This document shows, one piece after another, positions 28,016 to 36,705 of a stretch of 64,000 bases of DNA; the first letter of the stretch is position 1; each line of letters begins with the position of its first letter. The notes beneath the pieces were generated by a model. It worked only from the letters and a program-made list of their open reading frames with translations. It searched no databases and was not told the origin of the DNA. The stretch spans positions 1,736,001 through 1,800,000 of the forward strand of contig NZ_CP106951.1 in the NCBI RefSeq assembly GCF_030419005.1. Reading direction: 5' to 3'. Source of the DNA: Eleftheria terrae. GTDB lineage: Bacteria > Pseudomonadota > Gammaproteobacteria > Burkholderiales > Burkholderiaceae_C. The position numbers and the translations under genes are program-made.

Positions 28016-29104
28016 TCACTTCACGGCCGGCTGGGGGGCCGCCTTGCCATGCTCAGGCGCGGGCCACAAGCCGCGCGGCCGCAGGAGCATCACGATGATC
28101 ATGGCCAGCGCGATCAGCAGCTGGCGCAGGATGGCGGCGTCGAGCCGGCCGTCGGTCATTTGCTGCAGGGGGCCGGCGACGTAGCGCAGCACTTCCGGCA
28201 GCGCGGCCAGCAGCAACGCGCCCAGCACCACACCCGGCAGGTGGCCGAGGCCGCCCAGCACCACCATCGCGACGATCATCACCGACTCCATCAGGCTGAA
28301 GGACTCGGGCGAGATGAAGCCCTGGAAGGCCGCGAACATCGAGCCCGAGACGCCGCCGAAGGTGGCGCCCATGCCGAAGGCCAGCAGCTTCATGTTGCGC
28401 ACGTTGATGCCCATCGCCTTGGCGGCGGTGTCGTCTTCGCGGATGGCCATCCAGGCGCGGCCGATGCGCGAGTTCTGCAGGTTGTGGCAGATCACGATGG
28501 ACAGCAGCACCAGCGCCATGAACAGGTAGTAGTACAGCACCACCGGCGGCAGGCGGTAGTCGCCGATCATCAGCGGCGAGCCGAAGTCGAAGCCGAAGAA
28601 GCGCATCGAGTCGATGCCGCTCAGGCCGCGCGGACCGTTGGTGATGTTGACCGGGTACTCCAGGTTGTTCATGAACACCCGGATGATCTCGCCGAAGCCG
28701 AGCGTCACGATGGCGAGGTAGTCGCCACGCAGCCGCAGCACCGGGGTGCCGAGCAGCACGCCGGCCAGGGCGGCCACGCCGGCGGCCAGCGGGACGATCA
28801 GCCAGATCGGCGTGTGCAGGCCGTTCGGGAACATGGCGGCGATGGCCGGGAAGGTCTCGAACAGGTGCGGGGAGGCCATCAGCGCGAAGAGGTAGGCCCC
28901 CACCGCATAGAAGGCCACGTAGCCGAGGTCGAGCAGGCCGGCATAGCCCACCACGATGTTCAGGCCGAGCGCGAGCATCACGTACAGCAGCGCCAGGTCG
29001 ATGATGCGCACCCAGCCCTGGCCGAAGTGCAGCGCGACGTGCGGCAGGATGAACAGCAGCGCGCCGATCAGCACGAAGGAAAGCAGCTTGTTTTTTTGCA
29101 GCAT
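28016..29104 (-). CDS. livM: branched-chain amino acid ABC transporter permease LivM
   Basis: A 362-residue permease with about nine to ten hydrophobic segments. LivM features are LLYVMLALGLNIVVGYAGLLDLGYVAFYAVGAYLF-like helices near residues 38-72 and the LRGDYLAIVTLGFGEIIR coupling region, which docks to the ATPases. A further sequence, GRAWMAIREDDTAAKAMGI, is the conserved cytoplasmic loop. It starts 18 bp after livH. The last 30 residues are charged and unconserved. Confidence 0.94.
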   Translation of the reverse strand: MLQKNKLLSFVLIGALLFILPHVALHFGQGWVRIIDLALLYVMLALGLNIVVGYAGLLDLGYVAFYAVGAYLFALMASPHLFETFPAIAAMFPNGLHTPIWLIVPLAAGVAALAGVLLGTPVLRLRGDYLAIVTLGFGEIIRVFMNNLEYPVNITNGPRGLSGIDSMRFFGFDFGSPLMIGDYRLPPVVLYYYLFMALVLLSIVICHNLQNSRIGRAWMAIREDDTAAKAMGINVRNMKLLAFGMGATFGGVSGSMFAAFQGFISPESFSLMESVMIVAMVVLGGLGHLPGVVLGALLLAALPEVLRYVAGPLQQMTDGRLDAAILRQLLIALAMIIVMLLRPRGLWPAPEHGKAAPQPAVK

Positions 29105-29122
29105 GGCAATGTCTCCAGGCGG

Positions 29123-30052
29123 TCAGGCGCGATCCGCCACGCGCTCGCCGAGCAGACCCGAGGGACGCAGGGTCAGCACCAGGATCAGGACAACGAAGGC
29201 AAAGATGTCGGCGTAGTGGCTGCCCAGCACGCCGCCGGTGAGCTCGCCGAGGTAGCCGGAGCCGATCGCTTCGATGAGGCCCAGCAGCACGCCGCCGACC
29301 ATCGCGCCGGTGAGGTTGCCGATGCCGCCGAACACTGCCGCCGTGAAGGCCTTCAGGCCCGGCAGGAAGCCCATGGAGTGCTGCACGGTGCCGTAGTTGG
29401 CCGCCCACATCACGCCGGCCACCGCCGCCAGGGCGGCACCGATGATGAAGGTGGCGGAGATCACCATGTCAGGCCGCACGCCCATCAGGCTGGCCACGCG
29501 CGGGTTTTCCGCGGTGGCACGCATGGCCCGGCCCAGCTTGGTCTTGTTGACCAGCCACAACAGGCCGATCAGCAGCACGCCGGTGGTGGCCAGGATCAGC
29601 AGCTGGGTGACCGTGATCACGGCGCCCATCACAGGCACCACCTCGGTCGGCAGCAGCAGCGGGTAGGGCTTGGGATTGGGCTTCCAGAGGATCATGGCGA
29701 GCGTCTGGAGCAGGATGGACATGCCGATCGCGGTGATCAGCGGCGCCAGGCGTGGCGCATTGCGCAGCGGCCGGTAGGCGATCTTCTCGATGGCGAAGTT
29801 CAGCGCCGAGCAGACGACGATCGCGCACAACAGCGAGATCAACATCATCGCCCAGCCCGGCATGCCGGGCGTCGCCTCCTGCAGGAAGCTGACCACCGTC
29901 CAGCTGGTCAGGGCGCCCACCATCAGCACCTCGCCGTGCGCGAAGTTGATCAGGCTGATGATGCCGTAGACCATCGTGTAGCCGAGTGCCACGAGCGCAT
30001 ACATGCTGCCCAGCACCAGACCATTGATGATCTGTTGGAGAAAGATGTCCAT
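29123..30052 (-). CDS. livH: branched-chain amino acid ABC transporter permease LivH
   Basis: A 309-residue inner-membrane permease, first gene of the livHMGF operon. The N-terminus QQIINGLVLGSMYALVALG and YGIISLINFAHGEVLMVGA are conserved in LivH, and GRAMRATAENPRVASLMGV is the ATPase-contacting loop. No periplasmic LivK receptor is present beside the operon, so the complex must use receptors encoded elsewhere and its ligand is open (leucine-type amino acids, urea and amides all use this class). A promoter candidate lies about 150 bp upstream. Confidence 0.94.
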   Translation of the reverse strand: MDIFLQQIINGLVLGSMYALVALGYTMVYGIISLINFAHGEVLMVGALTSWTVVSFLQEATPGMPGWAMMLISLLCAIVVCSALNFAIEKIAYRPLRNAPRLAPLITAIGMSILLQTLAMILWKPNPKPYPLLLPTEVVPVMGAVITVTQLLILATTGVLLIGLLWLVNKTKLGRAMRATAENPRVASLMGVRPDMVISATFIIGAALAAVAGVMWAANYGTVQHSMGFLPGLKAFTAAVFGGIGNLTGAMVGGVLLGLIEAIGSGYLGELTGGVLGSHYADIFAFVVLILVLTLRPSGLLGERVADRA

Positions 30053-30204
30053 CCGTCGGTCTCCGAGGAAAAGTAAATGTCGGCTTGGAGCAAAAACCGG
30101 GCCCGCCTAAGCACCTGGACGTCGGCAGGATTCAGCATCGCGCCTCCCCCCAACCGCGGCCAGCAGCGGACACCGGCCCCCTCTGTGGCCCCAAATTGGC
30201 GCGG

Positions 30205-30232
30205 ATTGTAGCCACGCGCGACTTGGTGAAAA
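30205..30232 (-). promoter_or_regulatory. liv operon promoter candidate
   Basis: On the minus strand TTTTCA (30227-30232) and TACAAT (30205-30210) are separated by 16 bp. TACAAT is a near-consensus -10 box. Transcription would start about 150 bp before livH, in the only non-coding gap between rarA and livH. Positions only; not proven. Confidence 0.45.
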
Positions 30233-30283
30233 GTTCGGGGTTTACCCTTCAGAGACTGTCAATTGAACGACGGCCCAAAAAGA

Positions 30284-31603
30284 TCATCGTTTTTTGCGCG
30301 ATTCTTCATTCTTTTGGCGCAATTCTTCGAGTTTTTCTCCAATGCGGATTTCGAGCCCCCGAGGTACGGGGTGGTAGAAGACCGCGTCCTCCACCCCGTC
30401 GGGGAAGTAGCGCTCGCCCGCGGCGAAGCCGCCTTCCTCGTCATGCGCGTAGCGGTAGCCCTGCGAGTACCCCAGGTTCTTCATCAGTTGTGTCGGGGCG
30501 TTACGAAGGTGCAAGGGCACCGGTCGGGTGCCATCCTGCTTCACAAAGGCCCGTACTGCCTTGTAGGCGGTGTAGACCGCATTCGACTTGGGTGCCACCG
30601 CAAGATAGACCACCGCCTGCGCCAGGGCCAGCTCGCCCTCGGGTGAGCCGAGCCGTTCGTAGGTTTCGGCGGCGTCCAGGGTCATGCGCAGGGCGCGCGG
30701 GTCGGCCAGGCCGATGTCCTCCGCCGCCATGCGGATCAGGCGACGCGAGATATAGCGAGCATCGACACCGCCGTCGACCATGCGCACGAACCAGTAGAGC
30801 GCTGCATCCGGGTCGGAGCCCCGCACCGACTTGTGCAAGGCCGAAATGGTGTCGTAGAACTGCTCGCCGCCCTTGTCGTAGCGACGCAGCTGCTCGCCCA
30901 GCGAGCGCTCGAGCATCGCCTCGTCGATTTCGAGCAGCCCTTGCGGGCCACTCATGCGCACCAGGTTCTCATAAGTGTTGAGCAGGCGCCGGGCATCGCC
31001 GTCCGCATAGCCGATCAGCCGGTCACGCGCTGCTTCGGTCAGGCCGGGCGCGCCGAGCAGGTCGCGGGCCTTCTCCAGCAGCGCCTGCAAGTCCTCGGGC
31101 CCGATGGCCTGCAGCACATGCACGGTCGCGCGGGACAGCAGCGCCGAGTTGACCTCGAAGGACGGATTCTCGGTGGTGGCCCCGATGAAGGTGAACAGCC
31201 CCGACTCCACGTGCGGCAGGAAGGCGTCCTGCTGCGACTTGTTGAACCGGTGCACCTCGTCAACGAAGACGATGGTGTGGCGGCCCATGCTGCGCGCCAC
31301 CTGGGCCTGCTCCACCGCCTCGCGGATGTCCTTCACGCCGCCGAGCACCGCCGAGATCTGGATGAACTGCGCGTCGAAGGCGTCGGCCATCAGCCGGGCA
31401 AGCGTGGTCTTGCCGACGCCGGGCGGGCCCCACAGGATCATCGAATGGGGTTGCCCGGACTCGAACGCCGCCCGCAGCGGCTTGCCCGGACCCAGCAGGT
31501 GCTGCTGGCCGATGACCTGGTCGAGCGTGCGCGGCCGCAGCCGTTCGGCGAGCGGGACCGGGGTGCCGGCAGCAGCGGCAGTGGCGGAGAAGAGATCGGC
31601 CAT
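30284..31603 (-). CDS. rarA: replication-associated recombination protein RarA (AAA+ ATPase)
   Basis: A 439-residue clamp-loader-like AAA+ ATPase of the RarA/MgsA/WRNIP1 family, acting at stalled replication forks. The N-terminus PLAERLRPRTLDQVIGQQHLLG is typical; Walker A is GPPGVGKTT, Walker B IVFVDEVHRF, sensor 1 GATTENPSFE, and the arginine-finger region LLSRATVH follows. The C-terminal tetramerisation domain has YDTISALHKSVRGSDPDAALYW and MAAEDIGLADP. Full length. The basic C-terminal tail (EESRKKR) is usual. It is encoded upstream of livH on the same strand but is functionally unrelated. Confidence 0.94.
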   Translation of the reverse strand: MADLFSATAAAAGTPVPLAERLRPRTLDQVIGQQHLLGPGKPLRAAFESGQPHSMILWGPPGVGKTTLARLMADAFDAQFIQISAVLGGVKDIREAVEQAQVARSMGRHTIVFVDEVHRFNKSQQDAFLPHVESGLFTFIGATTENPSFEVNSALLSRATVHVLQAIGPEDLQALLEKARDLLGAPGLTEAARDRLIGYADGDARRLLNTYENLVRMSGPQGLLEIDEAMLERSLGEQLRRYDKGGEQFYDTISALHKSVRGSDPDAALYWFVRMVDGGVDARYISRRLIRMAAEDIGLADPRALRMTLDAAETYERLGSPEGELALAQAVVYLAVAPKSNAVYTAYKAVRAFVKQDGTRPVPLHLRNAPTQLMKNLGYSQGYRYAHDEEGGFAAGERYFPDGVEDAVFYHPVPRGLEIRIGEKLEELRQKNEESRKKR

Positions 31604-31720
31604 GGGCGCGCATTGTGGCAGGGAGCGGGCGGCTTGGCGCTCGGCGCGCAGCCGGCGGCCTCAGGAACAAAAGATGCTGACTCCTTTGCGTCTCAACCCG
31701 TCAGTCCGAAGGAGACCTGC

Positions 31721-32119
31721 ATGATGTTCTCTCCCCAGACCCCTTGGCGCGTGGCAGCGCCGCTGGCTGCCGCCGCGGCGCTGGCGCTGGCCGGCTGTGC
31801 CAGCAAGACACCGGTGCCCAACGAGCAGATGGCGGTATCCCAGGCTGCCGTCGATGCCGCGGTGAGTGCCGGCGCCACCCAGTACGCGCCGGTCGAGTTG
31901 AACCAGGCGCGGCAGAAGCTGGACGGCGCGAAGAACGCGCTGCGCGCCGAAGACGCCATGACCGCGCGCCGCCTTGCCGAACAGGCCGAGGTGGACGCAC
32001 GCACTGCCACAGCGAAGGCCAACGCCGAGAAGTCGCGCAAGGCGGTCGGCGAGATCGAGCAAAGCATCCGCATGCTGCGCGAAGAAATGGCACGGCCCAA
32101 TGCCCGTCCCGCCTCTTGA
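31721..32119 (+). CDS. DUF4398-type lipoprotein
   Basis: A 132-residue lipoprotein. The signal segment ends in ALAGC (lipobox, Cys about residue 26). The mature part is helical and Ala-rich, with VNEQM/QYAPVELNQARQKLDGAKNAL and repeated Ala/Glu heptads, matching the DUF4398 domain found alone or before OmpA domains. Its role is unknown, but association with the outer membrane and cell wall is likely. A GGAG box lies 7 bp before ATG. The OmpA-type gene follows 22 bp later and also begins with a DUF4398-like region, so they look like a duplicated pair within one operon. Confidence 0.86.
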   Translation: MMFSPQTPWRVAAPLAAAAALALAGCASKTPVPNEQMAVSQAAVDAAVSAGATQYAPVELNQARQKLDGAKNALRAEDAMTARRLAEQAEVDARTATAKANAEKSRKAVGEIEQSIRMLREEMARPNARPAS

Positions 32120-32141
32120 GAAAAACCCGAAGGAGCATGCC

Positions 32142-32993
32142 ATGAAGCACACGCCATCGCTGACCCTGCTGGCCCTGGCCGCCGGCCTGCTGGCCGGCTG
32201 CGCGAGCGCGCCGACCCAGCCCAACGCGGCCCTTGAAGAAGCACGCCAGCTCTACGGACGTACCGCGAGCAGCCCGGCCGTCGCACAGGGGGCGCAGGTG
32301 GAGCTCGACCGCGCCCGCCAAGCCCTCAACCGTGCCGACGCGGCGTGGAACGACAAGCAGGACACTGCCGAGACCAATCACCTGGCCTACCTGGCGAAGC
32401 AGCTCACCGTGGTGGCCATGGAAACCGGCGCTCAGCGCGAGGCGGAAGCCCGGGTTCAGCAGGCCAGTGCCGAGCGCGAGCGCGTGCGGGCCGACGCCCG
32501 GGGCGTCGAGGCGCAGGTCGCTCAAGCACGTGCCGACAGCGCCCAGCAACAGGCGCAATCCGAATCGCAGCGGGCCCGCCAGCTGGAGCAGGAACTGCAG
32601 CAGCTGTCGGCCCGCAACACCGAGCGCGGCATGGTGGTGACCCTGCAGGACGTGCTGTTCGACGTCGGCCAGGCGAGCCTGAAGCCCGGCGCAGAGCGCA
32701 CGCTGGAGCGGGTGGCCGAAGTGTTGAGAACGCATCCGGAGCGGCGCCTGTTGATCGAAGGCTTTACCGACAGCACCGGCAGCGAGGCCACCAACCTCGA
32801 GCTCTCGCGCCAACGCGCCGAGGCGGTGCAGCGGGTGCTGACGGCTCGCGGCGTCTCACCCGACCGCATCGACGTGCAGCCGCGCGGTGAAGCCTATCCC
32901 GTCGCCAATAACGAGACCGCTGCCGGCCGGCAGCTGAACCGGCGCGTCGAACTGCTGTTCTCCGACGAGCAAGGCCAGATCGAACCGCGGTGA
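32142..32993 (+). CDS. OmpA-family lipoprotein with DUF4398 and coiled coil
   Basis: A 283-residue lipoprotein with lipobox LLAGC (Cys about residue 20). A DUF4398-like helical region spans about 25-100, and a strong coiled coil rich in Gln, Arg, Ala and Glu covers about 100-165. The OmpA peptidoglycan-binding domain ends it: VLFDVGQASLKPGA, RRLLIEGFTDSTGS, the LSRQRAEAVQRVL helix and NRRVELLFS. The domain anchors the outer membrane to diaminopimelate in the cell wall. It lies between the small DUF4398 lipoprotein and the AI-2E permease, overlapping the latter's start by 4 bp. Confidence 0.92.
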   Translation: MKHTPSLTLLALAAGLLAGCASAPTQPNAALEEARQLYGRTASSPAVAQGAQVELDRARQALNRADAAWNDKQDTAETNHLAYLAKQLTVVAMETGAQREAEARVQQASAERERVRADARGVEAQVAQARADSAQQQAQSESQRARQLEQELQQLSARNTERGMVVTLQDVLFDVGQASLKPGAERTLERVAEVLRTHPERRLLIEGFTDSTGSEATNLELSRQRAEAVQRVLTARGVSPDRIDVQPRGEAYPVANNETAAGRQLNRRVELLFSDEQGQIEPR

Positions 32994-34075
32994 CTGGCCG
33001 CCTGCCAGCGTCGCCGCAGCCACCGGCACCGCCGCCCCCGGCGGGGGTGCCGGGCTGGGTCGGCTTGGCGTTGCTGGCCATTGCCGCCATCTTCCTGCTC
33101 AAGGCCGCCAAGACGGTGGCTTTGCCGGTGACGGTGGCGGTGCTCTTCACCTTCGTGCTGGCGCCACCGGTGCGCGGGCTGCAGCGGCGCGGCATTCCGC
33201 CGTCGCTGGGCGCCGGCATGGTACTGCTGGCGCTGCTCGGCACCCTGCTGCTGTTCGGAAGCACCTTGATCACGCCCGCCGCGGCGTGGTGGGAGCGGGC
33301 GCCGTCGAACCTGCAGCAGTTGATGGACGCCTTTGACCGGCTCCGCGCCGCCCTGCCGGGCCGCGCCCTCGTTGCCACCCCCGACAGCGCCGCCTTGCGT
33401 GAACAATTGCGCAGCGAAGGCATGGCGCTGACGCGCGTGCTGGTGAGTGAGACCGGGTACTTCACCATCTCGGCGGCGGCGACCACCATCCTGCTGTACT
33501 TCATGCTCGTGAGCGAGCAGTGGCTGGTCACCTGCACGCTGCAGGCCCTGCCCCAGCGGCGCACCCGCTTGCTGGTGCTGTCCGGGCTGGCCGAAGCGCA
33601 GCGCGACATTGGCCGCTTCCTGACCACGTTGACACTGCTCAACATCGGGCTGGGCGTGGCCACTGGCCTGGCGCTGCATGCCCTGGGCCTGCCCAATCCG
33701 GTGATGTGGGGCGCGCTGGCTGCAGCACTTCATTTCGTGTTCTACATCGGTCCGGTGATCACCACCTTGCTGCTGCTGCTGGCGGGGATCAGCAGCTTTT
33801 CCACCGCCAGCCAGATGCTCGCGCCGGCGCTGGCGTTCCTGGTGCTCAACGCGATCGAGAGCAATTTCCTCGGGCCGTGGCTGATGGGACGGCGGCTGCG
33901 GCTGAACCCGGTGTTCGTGTTCCTGTCCGTCATGGTCTGGGGCTGGATGTGGGGCATGGCAGGCGCCCTGATCGCGGTGCCCCTGCTGCTGGGCTTGCGC
34001 AGCGCCTGCCGCAGGGTGCGGCGGCTGCGGCTGCTGGGCCTCTACATCGGCGACCCGCGCGACGCGAGCAGCTAG
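32990..34075 (+). CDS. AI-2E family transporter (UPF0118 permease)
   Basis: A 361-residue membrane protein with about eight transmembrane segments and the AI-2E/UPF0118 layout: paired helices at the N-terminus, a cytoplasmic or periplasmic domain around residues 95-150, then HFVFYIGPVITTLLLLLAGIS and NAIESNFLGPWLMGRRLRLNPVFVFLSV, the most conserved part. The start is GTG 32990 in the GTGA overlap with the OmpA-type gene, giving translational coupling. Members export signalling molecules or act as Na+/H+ antiporters; here the substrate is not known and quorum signalling should not be assumed. Confidence 0.88.
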   Translation: MTGRLPASPQPPAPPPPAGVPGWVGLALLAIAAIFLLKAAKTVALPVTVAVLFTFVLAPPVRGLQRRGIPPSLGAGMVLLALLGTLLLFGSTLITPAAAWWERAPSNLQQLMDAFDRLRAALPGRALVATPDSAALREQLRSEGMALTRVLVSETGYFTISAAATTILLYFMLVSEQWLVTCTLQALPQRRTRLLVLSGLAEAQRDIGRFLTTLTLLNIGLGVATGLALHALGLPNPVMWGALAAALHFVFYIGPVITTLLLLLAGISSFSTASQMLAPALAFLVLNAIESNFLGPWLMGRRLRLNPVFVFLSVMVWGWMWGMAGALIAVPLLLGLRSACRRVRRLRLLGLYIGDPRDASS

Positions 34076-34272
34076 CGGCAAGCGCCTGCCGGCCGGCAAG
34101 CCGCGCCGGTGCTCAAAAGCGGCAGTCGCGCCGCAGGCCGGCACGGGGTCCGGCCTCACTGTCTGTCAGGCAACTTCCGACAACTTGTCTGGCCCACCCC
34201 CGACTGTTGCGCTCGAGCAGCGATGCCTACAGTGCCAAGCATCGTCAAAGGCATTCTCGAACGCGAACCGCA

Positions 34273-36102
34273 ATGAGCCATCCCGCTGCCCACGAATCCA
34301 CCGGCGTCGCCGAGTTGTACCGCCGTGTCTGGCACTACGCTGCCGGCGTCCGGCTGCGCTGGACGATGGCCATGTCGCTGCTGGTCAGCTCGCAGCTCAT
34401 CAAGCTCAGCCTGCCGTGGCTGGCCGCCCAGGCCATCAACAGCATCCAGACCGGCGGCATGGCCGGCCTGACCCGCGCCGCCTGGTGGATTGCCGCCATC
34501 GTCGGCGTCTACATTGGCGCTTGGTGCCTGCACGGGCCTGGCCGGGTGCTGGAGCGCTCGGTCGGCGTGCGTGTGCGCCGCGGCGTGTCGGACGCCCTGT
34601 ACGGCAAGCTCACCCGCGTGCCGCTGGCCTGGCATGACAAACACCATTCAGGCGATGTGCAGCACCGGGTGGACCAGGCCAGCCATGCCTTGTTCGATTT
34701 CGCCCAGAACCAGTTCATCTACCTGCAGAACGCCGTCAACCTGCTCGGCCCGCTGATTGCGCTGACCATGCTGTCGCAGATGACCGGCTCGGTGGCCGTC
34801 GTCGGGTACATCCTCGTCGGCCTGGTGATCGTGCGCTTCGACCAGGCCCTGATGCGCCTCGCGGCGCAGGAAAACCAGGCCGGCCGCCGCTATGCAGCGG
34901 GCCTGCTCGACTTCATCGGCAACATCTCCACCGTGATGAGCCTGCGCCTGCAAGGTGCCTCGCAGCGCCTGCTGGACAAGCGGCTGATGGCCCTGTTCGT
35001 GCCGCTGAAGCGGACCATCGTGCTCACCGAGTTCAAGTGGTGTGCGGTCGACCTGCTCACCGTGATCCTGACCTGGGGCCTGGTGGTGAGCTTCGCCTGG
35101 CAGGTGGCAGGCGCCGGCTCGACCTTGCTGCTGGGCAGCCTCTTCATGATCTACCAGTATGCGAACCAGGCCGGCGGGGTCGTGTCCTCGCTCGCATCGA
35201 ACTACCAGAACTTCGCCCGCATCCGCACCAACTTCGCCGCCTCCACCCCCATCTGGGAAGCACCCGAGCGCAGCCACAGCGGCCCGGAGATCGCCGACAG
35301 CTGGGAGCGCATCTCGCTGGCCGATATCAGCTACCACCATGCCGGCGGCGATGCCGAGCGGGGCGGCCTGAACCACCTGTCGTTCACCCTGCAGCGCGGC
35401 GAGCGCGTGGCCTTGGTGGGCCCGAGCGGCGCCGGCAAGAGCACCCTGCTGCGGGTGCTGGCCGGGCTGTACGACGCCCAGCACGGCCACTATGAGGTGG
35501 ACGGTGTCGCGCAGCTGGGGCTGCGCCACTTGGGTGGCATCACGACCCTGATCCCGCAGGAAGCCGAGATCTTCGAGGCCAGCGTTCGCGAGAACATCAC
35601 CTTCGACATGCCCACGCCGGAATCGGCGGTGGAACAGGCCGTGCACGTGAGCGCCTTCGACGCGGTGCTCGAGCGGCTGCCCCACGGCCTCGACACCGCC
35701 ATTTCAGAGCGCGGCTTCAATCTGTCCGGCGGGCAGCGCCAGCGCCTGGCCCTCGCCCGCGGCGTGCTGGCAGCCCGCGACAGCTCCATGATCCTGCTGG
35801 ACGAGCCCACCAGCGCGCTGGACCCGCTGACCGAGCTGCATGTGCACCACCGCATGGAGGAGGCCTTCCCCGACGCGACCATCGTCGCCTCGGTGCATCG
35901 CATGAGCCTGCTGGCCCACTTCGACAAGGTGGTGCTGATGGCCGCCGGCCGGGTGGTCGACGTTGGCAGCGTGGAAGAGCTGCTGGAGCGCCAGCCGCTG
36001 TTCTGCGAGCTGTATCGCGGTGCCGCCGCGGCCGAGGGCGAGGACGCCGTGACCGTGCAGGCCACCGAGGAGGCGGCCAACGAGAACCACATCGCCGCCT
36101 GA
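34273..36102 (+). CDS. ABC transporter, fused permease and ATPase
   Basis: A 609-residue half-transporter that should act as a homodimer in the inner membrane. Six transmembrane segments lie at about 25-320. The ATPase domain carries Walker A GPSGAGKST (about residues 379-387), Q loop TLIPQEAEIF, signature NLSGGQRQRLALARG, Walker B SMILLDEPTSALD and the switch histidine in ASVHRM. Its MsbA/LapB-like layout is that of an exporter, but the substrate is not evident. It follows the AI-2E gene by 198 bp and ends with a terminator, so it is probably its own unit. C-terminal 25 residues are acidic and unconserved. Confidence 0.9.
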   Translation: MSHPAAHESTGVAELYRRVWHYAAGVRLRWTMAMSLLVSSQLIKLSLPWLAAQAINSIQTGGMAGLTRAAWWIAAIVGVYIGAWCLHGPGRVLERSVGVRVRRGVSDALYGKLTRVPLAWHDKHHSGDVQHRVDQASHALFDFAQNQFIYLQNAVNLLGPLIALTMLSQMTGSVAVVGYILVGLVIVRFDQALMRLAAQENQAGRRYAAGLLDFIGNISTVMSLRLQGASQRLLDKRLMALFVPLKRTIVLTEFKWCAVDLLTVILTWGLVVSFAWQVAGAGSTLLLGSLFMIYQYANQAGGVVSSLASNYQNFARIRTNFAASTPIWEAPERSHSGPEIADSWERISLADISYHHAGGDAERGGLNHLSFTLQRGERVALVGPSGAGKSTLLRVLAGLYDAQHGHYEVDGVAQLGLRHLGGITTLIPQEAEIFEASVRENITFDMPTPESAVEQAVHVSAFDAVLERLPHGLDTAISERGFNLSGGQRQRLALARGVLAARDSSMILLDEPTSALDPLTELHVHHRMEEAFPDATIVASVHRMSLLAHFDKVVLMAAGRVVDVGSVEELLERQPLFCELYRGAAAAEGEDAVTVQATEEAANENHIAA

Positions 36103-36125
36103 GCTGGCCCCCGCAGCGCCCCCTG

Positions 36126-36154
36126 AAGCCGGCCCCGCGCCGGCTTTGTCATTT
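36126..36154 (+). terminator. intrinsic terminator after ABC transporter gene
   Basis: An 8-bp perfect stem, AAGCCGGC (36126-36133) and GCCGGCTT (36139-36146), with a 5-base loop is followed by a short T-rich run (TGTCATTT). It lies 24 bp after the ABC transporter stop and before the convergent small secreted protein gene. Confidence 0.65.
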
Positions 36155-36167
36155 CCCGTGTCAGCGT

Positions 36168-36551
36168 TCAGCGAGGCGGGGTGAGGCCGCGATCACGCGG
36201 GGCGTTCATGCCCCCTTCGCGCGCGGGCGCGGCTTCGGCGTCGCCACCGCGGGTGCCCATCAGGTCGCGCACGCAGTCAGCGCGTGATTCGCGCGGGAGG
36301 TCGGTGCACTGCGACATCTCGCGCGAGTGGCCGCTCGGCATTTCCCCGCGCAGCGGGTTGGCACGCTGGGCACGCGGTCGCTCAGTCTCGTTGGCGCCGG
36401 CCTGCCGGACGGCATCGGGCTGCGTCACCGGCGGAGGCAGCATGTCGGGGGCCGGCGTGCTGCGCGGCTGGGTGGCCGGGCCGGCGCCCTGCGCCTGCGC
36501 CACGCCAGCAAGCGCAACCCATAGCAAGGCGAACATGGGGTGGTGTCTCAT
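36168..36551 (-). CDS. small secreted protein of unknown function
   Basis: A 127-residue protein with a clear signal peptide (FALLWVALAGVAQAQ, cleavage near AQA/QG). The mature part is low-complexity, rich in Pro, Arg, Gln and Ala, with two cysteines near residues 82 and 92 (MSQCTDLPRESRADC) that may form a disulfide and a Gly-rich tail. I do not recognise a family. The ATG at 36551 is fixed by an AAAGGAGC box that is almost identical, with the next bases, to that of the PRC-barrel gene at 58769. It lies opposite and 154 bp from the PLD-like gene. Confidence 0.62.
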   Translation of the reverse strand: MRHHPMFALLWVALAGVAQAQGAGPATQPRSTPAPDMLPPPVTQPDAVRQAGANETERPRAQRANPLRGEMPSGHSREMSQCTDLPRESRADCVRDLMGTRGGDAEAAPAREGGMNAPRDRGLTPPR

Positions 36552-36705
36552 CGATTGCTCCTTTCGGCTCGCAGTGAGCCGTGCTCGGCCCGCCGGTCGG
36601 CAGGTCTCCATTGCCAGACGGCAACACCCGTGCCAGAGGGGGCAGGCACACTGTTTGCCAGAAAGCTCGAACGCCAGCTTGGCGCTCAGCGCACGCAGTT
36701 TTGCC

